64,000 nucleotides of DNA from Streptomyces sp. Act143 (GCF_003143935.1 NZ_QFRX01000001.1:4320228-4384227), one strand, 5' to 3'; shown: positions 1 through 9,413, counted from the first letter of the stretch. Numbers and translations: made by a program. The notes: a model not told the origin generated them from the sequence alone.

Positions 1-2975
1 TGGCCGGACTGCTCGCCGCCGAGCAGGTTGCCCGCGCCTCGGATCTCCAGGTCCTTCATGGCCACGTACATGCCGGCGCCCATCTCGGTGTGCTGGGCGA
101 TGGTCGCCAGGCGCTCGTGGGCCGTTTCCGTCAGCGGCTTCTCCGGCGGGTACAGGAAGTACGCGTAGCCCCGCTCCCGGCCGCGGCCGACCCGTCCGCG
201 CAGCTGGTGCAGCTGCGACAGACCGAAGTTGTCGCCGCGCTCCACGATCAGGGTGTTGGCGTTGGAGATGTCGATGCCGGACTCGACGATCGTCGTGGAC
301 ACCAGCACGTCGAACTTCTTCTCCCAGAAGTCGACGACGACCTGCTCCAGCGCCGACTCCGACATCTGGCCGTGGGCGGTCGCGATCCGCGCCTCGGGAA
401 CGATCTCGCGCAGGCGGGCGGCCGCGCGGTCGATCGACTCGACCCGGTTGTGGATGTAGAAGACCTGGCCCTCGCGCAGGAGTTCACGGCGGACGGCCGC
501 GCCGATCTGCTTCTCCTCGTAGGGGCCGACGAAGGTGAGCACCGGGTGGCGCTCCTCCGGCGGGGTGGTGATCGTGGACATCTCGCGGATGCCCGTGACG
601 GCCATCTCCAGGGTCCTGGGGATCGGGGTCGCGGACATCGTCAGGACGTCGACATTGGCGCGCAGCTTCTTCAGCTGTTCCTTGTGCTCGACGCCGAAAC
701 GCTGTTCCTCGTCGACGATGACCAGGCCGAGGTCCTTGAACTTGGTCTCGGAGGAGAACAGGCGGTGGGTGCCGATGACGACGTCGACCGAGCCGTCCTT
801 CAGGCCCTCCAGGACGGCCTTCGCCTCGGTGTCCGTCTGGAAACGGCTCAACGCGCGGACGTTCACCGGGAACTGCGAGTAGCGCTCGCTGAAGGTGCCG
901 AAGTGCTGCTGCACCAGCAGCGTGGTCGGTACGAGGACGGCGACCTGCTTGCCGTCCTGCACCGCCTTGAACGCGGCCCGCACCGCGATCTCCGTCTTGC
1001 CGTAGCCGACGTCGCCGCAGATCAGGCGGTCCATCGGGACCGACTTCTCCATGTCCTCCTTGACCTCGGCGATGGTGGTCAGCTGGTCGGGGGTCTCCGC
1101 GTACGGGAAGGCGTCCTCCAGCTCGCGCTGCCAGGGGGTGTCCGGGCCGAAGGTGTGGCCGGGGGCCGCCATGCGCGCGCTGTAGAGCTTGATCAGGTCG
1201 GCGGCGATCTCCTTGACGGCCTTTTTCGCGCGTGCCTTGGTCTTCGTCCAGTCGGCGCCGCCCAGGCGGTGCAGGGTGGGAGCCTCGCCGCCGACGTACT
1301 TGGTGATCTGCTCCAGCTGGTCGGTGGGGATGTAGAGGCGGTCGCCGGGCTGGCCGCGCTTGGCGGGGGCGTACTCGACGACGAGGTACTCGCGCGTGGC
1401 GCCCTGCACGGTCCGCTGGACCATCTCGATGTAGCGGCCCACGCCGTGCTGCTCGTGGACGATGTAGTCGCCCGCCTCCAGGGTGAGCGGGTCGATCGTC
1501 TTGCGGCGCCGGGCGGGCATCCTCGCGCCGTCCTTGCCGGCCGCCTTCTGGCCGGTCAGGTCGGTCTCGGTGAGGACGGCGAGCCTGAGCTCCGGGTCGA
1601 CGAAGCCGTAGTCGATCGAGCCGCACGCCACGTGCACGACGGACGGGGCGATCGCGCCCAGTTCGGCGTCCAGCCGGGCCGCGATGCCCTCGCCGCCGAG
1701 CACCTCGACCGTGCGGGCCGCGGGGCCGTGGGCCTCGGTGACGAAGACCGTGCGCCAGCCGTCGGCGAGCCAGCCCTTGGTGTCGGCGAGCGCCTTGGCG
1801 GTGTCACCGCGGTAGGTCTCGGGCGCGTGCATGCCGAGCTTGAGGGTGTCCGCCTCCAGCTCCAGGTCGGCGGCGAACGGCGACACCGACCACCACATCA
1901 TGTCCAGCTCGCGCGCCCGGTCCCGGACGTCCGCGATGGACCACAGGGAGGCCGCGCCGACGTCGATCGGCGCCTCGCCGCCACCGGCGGTGGCCGCCCA
2001 GGAGGCCTGGAGGAACTCCTGGCTCGTGGCGACGAGGTCGGCGGCACGCGTGCGGACCCGCTCCGGGTCGCACACGACGGCCATGGCGCCCTTCGGCAGC
2101 ACGTCGAGCAGCAGCTCCATGTCGTCGACGAGGACTGGCGCGAGGGACTCCATGCCCTCCACCGCGATGCCCTCGGCGATCTTGCCGAGCAGCTCGCCCA
2201 GTTCCGGGTGCTCCTCGGCGAGGGCGGCGGCACGCGCGCGTACCTCGTCGGTGAGGAGCAGTTCGCGGCAGGGCGGGGCCCACAGGCCGTGCTCGGCGAT
2301 CTCCAGGGAGCGCTGGTCGGCGACCTTGAAGTAGCGGATCTCCTCGACGTCGTCGCCCCAGAACTCGATGCGGAGGGGGTGCTCCTCGGTGGGCGGGAAG
2401 ACGTCCAGGATGCCGCCGCGCACGGCGAACTCGCCGCGCTTCTCGACGAGCTCCACGCGCGCGTACGCGGCGGCGGCGAGGGCTTCGACGATCGTGTTGA
2501 GGTCGGCGTTCTGGCCGGTGCGCAGCGCCACGGGCTCCAGGTCGCCGAGGCCCTTGACCTGCGGTTGCAGCACCGACCGCACGGGCGCCACGACCACCGA
2601 CACCGGGCCGGTCTCGGGGTCGTCGGGGCGCGGGTGGGCCAGGCGGCGCAGGACGGCCAGGCGGCGGCCGACGGTGTCGCTGCGCGGGCTGAGGCGCTCG
2701 TGCGGGAGGGTCTCCCAGGAGGGGTACTCCACGACGCCCTCCGAGGGCAGCAGCGAGCGCAGGGCCGCCGCGAGGTCCTCCGCCTCCCGGCCCGTCGCCG
2801 TCACCGCGAGCACCGGGCGGCCGGCCTCGCGGGCGAGCGCGGCGATCGCGAAGGGGCGGGCCGCCGGGGGGCCGACCAGGTCGACATGCATGCGGTTGCC
2901 GTCTGCGGCCGCGGTGATCGCTTCCGCGAGGGCGGTGTCCTTGACTACGGCGTCGAGCAGACCGTGCAGGCTCAT
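1..2975 (-). CDS. mfd: Transcription-repair coupling factor Mfd (partial, C-terminus off the left edge)
   Basis: This superfamily 2 DNA translocase removes RNA polymerase stalled at lesions and recruits UvrA for nucleotide excision repair. About 991 codons are present. The frame runs off the left edge after GGEQSGH, so roughly the last 180-190 residues of a family member of about 1170-1180 are missing. Visible parts in order are a UvrB-like N-terminal region, the RNA-polymerase-interacting segment (DYIVHEQHGVGRY), Walker A (GDVGYGKTE), the DEEQ box (VDEEQRFG), a TMSATPIPRTL motif and the GRVGRGRERGYAY motif of the second motor domain. The ATG at 2975 begins MSLHGLLDAVV. A long open frame on the opposite strand over this gene is a GC-rich shadow. 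Confidence 0.97.
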   Translation of the reverse strand, partial: MSLHGLLDAVVKDTALAEAITAAADGNRMHVDLVGPPAARPFAIAALAREAGRPVLAVTATGREAEDLAAALRSLLPSEGVVEYPSWETLPHERLSPRSDTVGRRLAVLRRLAHPRPDDPETGPVSVVVAPVRSVLQPQVKGLGDLEPVALRTGQNADLNTIVEALAAAAYARVELVEKRGEFAVRGGILDVFPPTEEHPLRIEFWGDDVEEIRYFKVADQRSLEIAEHGLWAPPCRELLLTDEVRARAAALAEEHPELGELLGKIAEGIAVEGMESLAPVLVDDMELLLDVLPKGAMAVVCDPERVRTRAADLVATSQEFLQASWAATAGGGEAPIDVGAASLWSIADVRDRARELDMMWWSVSPFAADLELEADTLKLGMHAPETYRGDTAKALADTKGWLADGWRTVFVTEAHGPAARTVEVLGGEGIAARLDAELGAIAPSVVHVACGSIDYGFVDPELRLAVLTETDLTGQKAAGKDGARMPARRRKTIDPLTLEAGDYIVHEQHGVGRYIEMVQRTVQGATREYLVVEYAPAKRGQPGDRLYIPTDQLEQITKYVGGEAPTLHRLGGADWTKTKARAKKAVKEIAADLIKLYSARMAAPGHTFGPDTPWQRELEDAFPYAETPDQLTTIAEVKEDMEKSVPMDRLICGDVGYGKTEIAVRAAFKAVQDGKQVAVLVPTTLLVQQHFGTFSERYSQFPVNVRALSRFQTDTEAKAVLEGLKDGSVDVVIGTHRLFSSETKFKDLGLVIVDEEQRFGVEHKEQLKKLRANVDVLTMSATPIPRTLEMAVTGIREMSTITTPPEERHPVLTFVGPYEEKQIGAAVRRELLREGQVFYIHNRVESIDRAAARLREIVPEARIATAHGQMSESALEQVVVDFWEKKFDVLVSTTIVESGIDISNANTLIVERGDNFGLSQLHQLRGRVGRGRERGYAYFLYPPEKPLTETAHERLATIAQHTEMGAGMYVAMKDLEIRGAGNLLGGEQSG

Positions 2976-3470
2976 TCGGGGCGGCTTTCGTCCGGGGGTG
3001 GGCAACGCGAAGGGCCCGACGCGGTGACCGGCCGGGGGGTGGTTCCAGCGTACGTCGCGGTGAGCGGCGGCGCGGGGGCTGTGGACAACCACCGCCACGC
3101 ACCGGCGACACCTGTGGACAACCTCGCAGCCGACGCGCCCGGCACCGGGCCACACCCGCGGGCAACCTGACAGCCGGGGCCAGGCAGCGGCCATACCCGT
3201 GGACAACCCGACAGCCGACGCCCGACAGCGGCCGTACCCACGGACAACCTCGCAGCAACGCCTCCCACCGGCCGCGCAGGCGGGCAACCTCACAGCCGGC
3301 GCCCCGCACCGGCCACCCCGCGGGCAACCCCGCGCCCCGCGCCCCGCGCCCCACCGCACCCCGCAATCCGCACCGACGCCGCCGATCCCCCGTAGACGCC
3401 GGCGGGCCCGGTGGCGAGAAGTCCTCCGTGGCTTCTCGACGCCGGGCCCTTGCTCCCCCGTCGGCTGTGG
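2976..3470. repeat. Tandem array of seven degenerate 33-44 bp units with DnaA-box-like cores
   Basis: This 495-base gap between two leftward genes holds a degenerate direct repeat. The core (t/c)gg(a/g)caacc recurs at 3082, 3115, 3159, 3200, 3241, 3281 and 3321, giving spacings of 33, 44, 41, 41, 40 and 40. Each core is followed by a (c/g)(a/g)cagcc-type segment and a ccggcca-type segment. In the first two units the core lies in TGTGGACAA (3080-3088 and 3113-3121), which is the exact complement of the DnaA box TTGTCCACA. Unit 4 (3198-3206) has one mismatch and the others two or more. Nothing here looks coding. The permease gene ends at 3471 with no obvious terminator. Confidence 0.7.
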
Positions 3471-6035
3471 CTACTCCGTGGCGATCGCGTTCAGGACGTT
3501 CATCCGTCCCGCCCGGAAGGCCGGGACCAGCGCCGCGAACAGGCCCACGAAGGCCGACCCGACGAACACCCCGGTGATAGTCGGCCAGGGGATGTCGAGG
3601 ACGTCGAGGCCCTCCAGGGCGAGCAGCTTCTGGGCGGTGGCGCCCCAGCCCATGCCCAGCCCCAGGCCCAGCAGCGCGCCGAAGAGGGCGATGACCACCG
3701 ACTCCATGCGGATCATCCGGCGCAGCTGCCGCCGCGAGAGGCCGATGGCCCGCATGAGACCGATCTCCCGGGTCCGCTCGACCACCGACAGCGCCAAGGT
3801 GTTCACGACACCGAGCACCGCCACGATGATCGCCAGTGCCAGCAGGCCGTAGACCATGTTGAGGAGCTGACCGATCTGGTCCTTCAGCTCTTCCTTGTAG
3901 TCGGTCTGGTCGCGGACCTGGTACTGCGGGTAGTTGTCCAGCGACTTCTTCAGGGCGGCGTACGCCTGCTCCTCCTGGCCGTCCTTGGCCTTGGCGAACA
4001 TGATCGTGTTCGGCGGGATCTGGTCGGCGGGCACATACTTCTTCATCGTCTCGATGGAGAGGTAGCGCGCCCCCTGGTCCAGCGCACTGCTGTCGTCGGT
4101 GATGGCCGCGACCTTGAGCTTCGCCGTCTCGCCGCCCTTGAAGGCGACGGCGATGGTGTCGCCGACGTGGACGCCGTGGTCCTTGGCGTAGTCGGAGCCG
4201 ACGGACATGGAGTCCTTGCCGTAGGCGGCGGACAGGGTGCCCTCCGTCGTGGCGCGGCGCAGGTCCTGGGCGTACGACGGGTCGGCCGCCGTCACCTGGG
4301 AGTCGTCCTTCTTGCCGTCGGGCGTGGTCAGGACCGCCTCGACCTCCTTGTACGAGGTCACGTGGGCCAGCCCCGGGGTCTGCTCCATGGCCTTCTGGGC
4401 CTGCGGGACGATCCGCTGGTTGCCCTCGACGATGAAGTCCGCGCCGACCGACTTGTCGAGCTCGGACGTGGCCGAGGCGACCATGGAGGAGCCGACCACC
4501 GACAGGCAGGCGACCAGGGCGAGGCCGATCATCAGGGCCGCGCCCGTGGCACCGGTACGACGGGGGTTGCGCAGGGCGTTGCGCTCGGCCATGCGGCCGA
4601 CCGGGCCGAAGCCCCGCAGGATCAGCGCGCTGATGACCCGGACGACCCCGCCCGCCAGCAGCGGGCCGATGACGACGAAGCCGATCAGGGACAGGACGAC
4701 GCCCCCGGCCAGCAGCAGCGAGCCGTCCTTGGCCGTGTCGGCGGTGGCGGCGGCGTAGAGGGCGTAGCCGCCCGCGCCCGTCAGGACCAGGCCGATCAGG
4801 GCGCGCACCCAGCCGGCCTTGCCGTCGGCCGGGGTGCCGGCGTCGCGCAGGGCGGCCATCGGGGAGACCTTGCCGGCCCGGCGGGCGGGCAGGTAGGCGG
4901 CGAGGACGGTGACGACGACGCCGAGGACCAGGCCGGCCACCGGGGTGGAGACCTTGATGGTGAGGTCGTCGGTGGAGAGGTTCATGCCGGCCATGGACAT
5001 GAGCTTCATCAGGCCGATGGCGATGCCGACGCCCGCGCCGACGCCGAGGACCGAGCCGACGAAGCCGAGCAGCAGCGCCTCGACCAGCACGGAGCGGTTG
5101 ACCTGCTTGCGGGAGGAGCCGATGGCCCGCATGAGGCCGATCTCGCGGGTGCGCTGGGCGACCAGCATGGAGAAGGTGTTGATGATCAGGAAGATGCCGA
5201 CCAGGAACGCGATCCCGGCGAAGCCGAGCATGGCGTACTTGATGACGTTCATGAACTCGCCGACGTCCTCACGGTTCTCGTCGGCGTTCTCCTTGGCCGT
5301 CTGGATCTTGTACGAGCCGTCCAGGGCCTTGGTGACGTTCTGCTTGAGCTGGGTGTCGCTGACGCCGGACGCGGCGGTGGCGAACACCTGGGTGAAGCGG
5401 CCCTCGGCGCCGAGGAGTTCACGCTGGGCGGTGGCGGTGTCGAAGTAGACGATCGCCGCACCGGGGTTGGTGACCTTGAAGGTGGCGATGCCGACGATCT
5501 TCGCCTTGAAGTCACCGACGACGGAGATGGTGCGCAGTTCGTCGCCGATCTTCAGGTGGTGCTTGTCGGCGGTGTCGGCGTCGACCATCGTCTCGGTCGG
5601 CCCGCGCGGGGCGTGTCCGGAGGTGATCTCCATGGAACGCAGGTCGCTCTTGGTCCAGTTGCCCGCGATGGTGGGCGCGCCGTTGGACGAGCCCATGTTC
5701 TTGTTCTCGTCGTTGACGACGGTCACGTTCATCGAACTGACCCCGCCCTCGACGGACTGCACACCGTCGGCCGTCGCGACCTGCTGGACCGTCGAGGCCG
5801 GCAGGGAGGCGGGCTTGCCGTTCTGCGGGGTGTCGTCGCTCTTGGCCTCCTTGGGGGAGACCGTGACGTCGGAGGCGGTGGTGGCGAAGAGCTTGTCGAA
5901 CGTCGTGTTCATGGTGTCGGTGAACACGAGCGTGCCGCACACGAACGCCACCGACAGCAGGACCGCCACGGCGGAGAGGGCCATGCGTCCCTTGTGCGCG
6001 AAGAAGTTGCGCATCGAGGTCTTCATGACGGTCAT
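3471..6035 (-). CDS. ABC transporter permease, FtsX/MacB type
   Basis: This 854-residue integral membrane protein has two FtsX-like permease modules. An N-terminal helix (about residues 15-38) is followed by a large extracytoplasmic domain. Three helices begin near residue 265 (YAMLGFAGIAFLVGIFLI), and a second periplasmic domain lies at about 520-720. The last helix group begins near residue 735 (LLNMVYGLLALAIIVAVLG). The phrase RTREIGLMRAIG occurs in both halves, a hallmark of duplicated FtsX domains. It forms a two-gene operon with the upstream ATPase: its ATG at 6035 overlaps that gene's stop as ATGA. Such pairs export peptides, lipids or antibiotics, or act mechanically on the envelope. 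The substrate cannot be read from the sequence. Confidence 0.93.
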   Translation of the reverse strand: MTVMKTSMRNFFAHKGRMALSAVAVLLSVAFVCGTLVFTDTMNTTFDKLFATTASDVTVSPKEAKSDDTPQNGKPASLPASTVQQVATADGVQSVEGGVSSMNVTVVNDENKNMGSSNGAPTIAGNWTKSDLRSMEITSGHAPRGPTETMVDADTADKHHLKIGDELRTISVVGDFKAKIVGIATFKVTNPGAAIVYFDTATAQRELLGAEGRFTQVFATAASGVSDTQLKQNVTKALDGSYKIQTAKENADENREDVGEFMNVIKYAMLGFAGIAFLVGIFLIINTFSMLVAQRTREIGLMRAIGSSRKQVNRSVLVEALLLGFVGSVLGVGAGVGIAIGLMKLMSMAGMNLSTDDLTIKVSTPVAGLVLGVVVTVLAAYLPARRAGKVSPMAALRDAGTPADGKAGWVRALIGLVLTGAGGYALYAAATADTAKDGSLLLAGGVVLSLIGFVVIGPLLAGGVVRVISALILRGFGPVGRMAERNALRNPRRTGATGAALMIGLALVACLSVVGSSMVASATSELDKSVGADFIVEGNQRIVPQAQKAMEQTPGLAHVTSYKEVEAVLTTPDGKKDDSQVTAADPSYAQDLRRATTEGTLSAAYGKDSMSVGSDYAKDHGVHVGDTIAVAFKGGETAKLKVAAITDDSSALDQGARYLSIETMKKYVPADQIPPNTIMFAKAKDGQEEQAYAALKKSLDNYPQYQVRDQTDYKEELKDQIGQLLNMVYGLLALAIIVAVLGVVNTLALSVVERTREIGLMRAIGLSRRQLRRMIRMESVVIALFGALLGLGLGMGWGATAQKLLALEGLDVLDIPWPTITGVFVGSAFVGLFAALVPAFRAGRMNVLNAIATE

Positions 6036-6820
6036 GACGTGCGCCCCCGGGCGTCGAAGTCCTTCATGCGGTCCAGGACGGCGTCGGCGGTCGGCTTGTA
6101 CATCTCGTCGACGATCCGGCCGTCGGCGAGGTACAGGACGCGGTCGGCGTAGGAGGCGGCGACCGGGTCGTGCGTGACCATGACGATGGTCTGGCCGAGC
6201 TCGTCCACGGAGCGCCGCAGGAAGCCCAGTACCTCGGCGCCCGCGCGCGAGTCGAGGTTTCCGGTCGGCTCGTCACCGAAGATGATCTCGGGCCGGGCGG
6301 CCAGCGCCCGGGCCACCGCGACGCGCTGCTGCTGGCCGCCGGAGAGCTGGGTGGGCCGGTGCTTGAGCCGCGAGGACAGTCCTACGGTCTCCACGACCCG
6401 CGCCAGCCACTGCTTGTCCGGCTTGCGGCCGGCGATGTCCATGGGGAGCGTGATGTTCTCCAGGGCGTTGAGCGTCGGCAGCAGGTTGAACGCCTGGAAG
6501 ATGAACCCGATCCGGTCCCGGCGCAGCTGCGTGAGCTTCTTGTCCTTCAGCCCGGTGATCTCGGTGTCGTCCAGGTAGATCTGGCCGCTGCTGACGGTGT
6601 CGAGCCCGGCGAGGCAGTGCATGAGCGTGGACTTGCCGGACCCCGAGGGGCCCATGATCGCGGTGAACTGGCCGCGTGCGATGTCCACGTCCACGTGGTC
6701 GAGGGCGACGACACGGGTCTCGCCGGACCCGTACGCCTTCACGACCTGCCGCGCCCGCGCGGCAACGGCCGTAGTCCCTCCAGTGCCCCCGTGCCTGGTG
6801 ATGGTCACAGCCGATGTCAC
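6032..6820 (-). CDS. ABC transporter ATP-binding protein, MacB/LolD type
   Basis: This is a 262-residue nucleotide-binding subunit that powers the downstream FtsX-type permease. Walker A (GPSGSGKST), the signature (LSGGQQQRVAVARAL) and Walker B with following residues (IIFGDEPTGNLDS) are all present, followed by the VTHDP switch region. The GTG at 6820 was chosen because GGAG lies seven bases upstream (complement of 6828-6831). A longer frame to 6961 adds only an unconserved Arg/Ser-rich stretch. The gene is divergent from the MFS exporter at 7231. Confidence 0.94.
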   Translation of the reverse strand: MTSAVTITRHGGTGGTTAVAARARQVVKAYGSGETRVVALDHVDVDIARGQFTAIMGPSGSGKSTLMHCLAGLDTVSSGQIYLDDTEITGLKDKKLTQLRRDRIGFIFQAFNLLPTLNALENITLPMDIAGRKPDKQWLARVVETVGLSSRLKHRPTQLSGGQQQRVAVARALAARPEIIFGDEPTGNLDSRAGAEVLGFLRRSVDELGQTIVMVTHDPVAASYADRVLYLADGRIVDEMYKPTADAVLDRMKDFDARGRTS

Positions 6821-7230
6821 GGTATGTCTCCTATGTCGGTCAGCGGGTGAAGCGCGTGTACTGCTGAGTCGGTGCGTGGTGGTTACGTCGTTGAGTCTGC
6901 TGCTCGCGGGGGGTCCGGCGCGCTGGTGCCCAGCGCAGTCTTTTGCTGGGGAAAACCCCACCCCCGGACCTGCGGTCCGCCGCCCCGAACCCCTCCCGAG
7001 CGGCGTAAAGCCAGGTTAAGGACGGGCCATGGCCCGTCTCGTCCTCCAGCGGGACGAACCCTCCCCGAGCCGTAGTACGGAGGGACCCCTAGGGGCAGTC
7101 CACCCCCGGGTGGAGCCGATCTCGGGGTCCGCTCCACCCTTCAGCGGGTTCAGCCTGCACCCTGCCGCGACGTGAGGGTCAAGTGAGAGGGTGTTCCGCG
7201 GCAGATAGATGCAAGGGGAAAGGATCTCTG
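6821..7230. promoter_or_regulatory. Divergent intergenic region with several palindromes
   Basis: This 410-base gap separates the leftward ABC operon from the rightward MFS gene, so it must hold both promoters. It contains a perfect 18-bp palindrome, GACGGGCCATGGCCCGTC, at 7021-7038. It also contains the palindrome CCCCTAGGGG at 7087-7096 and an inverted repeat with 7-bp arms (TCCACCC/GGGTGGA) at 7099-7114. A GGGGAAAGG ribosome-binding site precedes the MFS start. I cannot assign any regulator to these sites or place the promoters with confidence. Confidence 0.45.
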
Positions 7231-8733
7231 GTGGACCAGGGGGACACGGACATACAGCCCGCCGCGACGGACGCGCACCCACGCGGCTCGCACCGCCGCG
7301 GCGCCGTCGTGGCCGCGCTGATGCTCGCGATGGCACTGGCCGCGCTCGACGCCACGATCGTCTCCACGGCCGTCCCGCAGATCGTCGGCGACCTGGGCGG
7401 CTTCTCCGTCTTCTCGTGGCTGTTCTCGGGCTATCTGCTGGCCGTGACGGTGACGCTCCCCGTCTACGGCAAGCTCTCCGACACCTTCGGCCGCAAGCCG
7501 GTCCTGGTCGCGGGCGCCGCGCTGTTCCTCCTCGGCTCCCTGCTCTGCGCGCTCGCCTGGAACATGGGCGCGCTCATCGCCTTCCGCGTGGTGCAGGGCC
7601 TGGGCGGCGGCGCCCTCCAGGGCACCGTGCAGACCCTGGCCGCCGACCTCTACCCCCTCAAGGAGCGCCCGAAGATCCAGTCGAAGCTGTCCACGGTGTG
7701 GGCGGTCTCGGCGGTGGCCGGGCCGGGCGTGGGCGGGGTGCTGGCGGCGTACGCGGACTGGCGCTGGATCTTCCTGGTGAACCTGCCGATCGGCGCCGTC
7801 GCCCTCTGGCTGATCGTCCGTCACCTGCACGAACCGGAACGGACCCCGGCCGTGCGCCCGCGCATCGACTGGGCGGGCGCGCTGGCGGTGTTCGCGTGCG
7901 GGGGCGTGCTGCTGACGGCGCTCGTGCAGGGCGGAGTGGCCTGGCCGTGGCTGTCGGCGCCGTCAATGGCGCTGTTCGGTACGGGACTTGGGCTGGTGGC
8001 GGTCGTGGTGGCCGTGGAACGCCGGGCGGCCGAGCCGATCATCCCGGGCTGGGTGTGGCGGCGGCGCACGATCGCCGCGGTGAACCTCGCACTGGGCGCG
8101 CTGGGGCTGCTGATGGTGGCGCCGACGGTGTTCCTGCCCACGTACGCCCAGTCGGTGCTGGGCCTGGGGCCGGTGGCCGCCGGATTCGTGCTGTCCGTAT
8201 GGACGTTGAGCTGGCCGGTGTCGGCCGCGCTGAGCCAGCACGTGTACCGGCGCATCGGGTTCCGCAACACCGCGATGCTGGGGATCGGGGCGGCTGCACT
8301 GCTGCTGTTCGCGTTCCCCCTCCTGCCGTATCCGGGCCGGGCCTGGCAGCCGACGCTGCTGATGCTGGTCCTCGGCGCGGCCCTGGGTCTGTTCCAACTC
8401 CCGCTGATCGTGGGGGTGCAGTCGACGGTGGGCTGGTCGGAGCGCGGTACGACGACGGCCTCGGTCCTCTTCTGCCGGCAGACCGGACAGACGGTGGGCG
8501 CCGCGCTCTTCGGGGCGGTGGCCAACGGGGTGCTGGCCGCCCGGCTCGGCGGCGCGAGCGACCTCGACTCCGTCACGCGCGCGTTGGACGCCGGTACCGC
8601 CCCCGAGACGACCCGACGGGCCATCGCGGACGCCGTCCACGCCGTGTACCTGGGGGCGTCGTGCGCTGCGGCGCTGGCGTTCCTGGTGCTGCTGTTCCTG
8701 GCACCGCGGAAATTCCCGGTGCTCGGCGACTGA
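7231..8733 (+). CDS. MFS drug exporter, DHA2 (EmrB/QacA) family
   Basis: This 500-residue multi-pass membrane protein probably exports drugs or metabolites using the proton gradient. LDATIVSTAVPQIVGDLGG in helix 1 is the DHA2 N-terminal motif. GKLSDTFGRKP is the cytoplasmic loop 2-3 motif A, and AVAGPGVGGVLAAY matches the helix 5 antiporter motif. Length and hydrophobicity fit the 14-helix class. The GTG at 7231 is preferred because an AAGG-rich ribosome-binding site ends about seven bases upstream; an in-frame ATG at 7183 adds a polar, unconserved stretch. No TetR or MarR regulator lies beside it, so substrate and control are open. Confidence 0.92.
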   Translation: MDQGDTDIQPAATDAHPRGSHRRGAVVAALMLAMALAALDATIVSTAVPQIVGDLGGFSVFSWLFSGYLLAVTVTLPVYGKLSDTFGRKPVLVAGAALFLLGSLLCALAWNMGALIAFRVVQGLGGGALQGTVQTLAADLYPLKERPKIQSKLSTVWAVSAVAGPGVGGVLAAYADWRWIFLVNLPIGAVALWLIVRHLHEPERTPAVRPRIDWAGALAVFACGGVLLTALVQGGVAWPWLSAPSMALFGTGLGLVAVVVAVERRAAEPIIPGWVWRRRTIAAVNLALGALGLLMVAPTVFLPTYAQSVLGLGPVAAGFVLSVWTLSWPVSAALSQHVYRRIGFRNTAMLGIGAAALLLFAFPLLPYPGRAWQPTLLMLVLGAALGLFQLPLIVGVQSTVGWSERGTTTASVLFCRQTGQTVGAALFGAVANGVLAARLGGASDLDSVTRALDAGTAPETTRRAIADAVHAVYLGASCAAALAFLVLLFLAPRKFPVLGD

Positions 8734-8864
8734 GCCCTGCCGACCGCCGGACACGGCCGAGGCCCGGGGCGGCCAGGGGCGGCTGGGGGCAGCCGGGGGC
8801 GGCCGGGGGCGGCCGGGGGGCTGCCGGTTCTGACGCCGCCGCGGAATTCACGGTGCTCGGGGAC
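8705..8864 (+). repeat. Six 10-bp G-tract repeats flanked by an imperfect 25-bp duplication
   Basis: Positions 8761-8820 are six consecutive 10-mers of the form ggccNggggc, each with a run of four or more G on the plus strand. The spacing suits a G-quadruplex in DNA or RNA. The array is flanked by two similar segments. The first, 8705-8730, encodes the end of the MFS protein (KFPVLGD). The second, 8840-8864, repeats the same wording with small changes (gcggaattcacggtgctcgg). The second copy lies 25 bases before the next gene's ATG. Confidence 0.65.
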
Positions 8865-8888
8865 CGTGCTGTGCGTAGGCTGCCCGGC

Positions 8889-9413
8889 ATGGTGGAGCAG
8901 GGGCTGGGGCCGAGGCCGGAGCTGGGATTGCGGCTGGAGCGGCTGCGGGCGGATCACGTCGGCGCGCTGCTGGCGTTCGAGCTGGAGAACCGGGAGTACT
9001 TCACGCGGTCGATCTCGGACCGCGGGGACGCCTACTTCGCCGACTTCGCCGAAGTGCACCGCGCGCGGCTGGCCGAACAGGACGCCGGGATCTGTCACTT
9101 CCATGTGGTGCTGGACCCGTCCGGGGAGATCGTGGGACGGGTGAACCTCATCGACGTCGAGAACGGCTGCGCCGAACTGGGCTACCGCGTGGGCGAGCGG
9201 GCGGCGGGCCGCGGGGTGGCGACGCAGGCGGTGGCGCAGCTGTGCCGGACGGCTGGGACCTCGTACGGCCTGACCTCCTTGGTCGCGGTCACCACCCTCG
9301 ACAACCTGGCCTCCCGCACGGTCCTCGCACGCAACGCCTTCACTCCCGTAGGGGAGTGCGTCATCGGCACCCGCCCCGGCGTGCGCTACCAGCGCGCGCT
9401 CCTCACCACCTGA
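8889..9413 (+). CDS. GNAT family N-acetyltransferase, RimJ/RimL type
   Basis: This 174-residue acetyl-CoA-dependent acetyltransferase probably modifies a protein N-terminus or a small amine. The RimJ-like pattern is clear: LRLERLRADHVGALLAFELE, then NREYFTRSISDRGDAYF, a central strand EIVGRVNLIDVENGCAELGY and the acetyl-CoA loop RVGERAAGRGVATQAV. It ends with ASRTVLARNAFTPVGECV, typical of RimJ-type enzymes. The ATG at 8889 was chosen because the conserved fold begins 15 residues later; its ribosome-binding site is weak. Co-transcription with the MFS gene is possible but the G-tract array separates them. Confidence 0.88.
   Translation: MVEQGLGPRPELGLRLERLRADHVGALLAFELENREYFTRSISDRGDAYFADFAEVHRARLAEQDAGICHFHVVLDPSGEIVGRVNLIDVENGCAELGYRVGERAAGRGVATQAVAQLCRTAGTSYGLTSLVAVTTLDNLASRTVLARNAFTPVGECVIGTRPGVRYQRALLTT

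Noticed and set aside
90..3170. Open frame of over 1000 codons on the plus strand opposite mfd
   Set aside because: It is a GC-rich shadow: composition is Arg/Ala/Gly/Asp-heavy without any domain, while the minus strand encodes unmistakable Mfd motifs.
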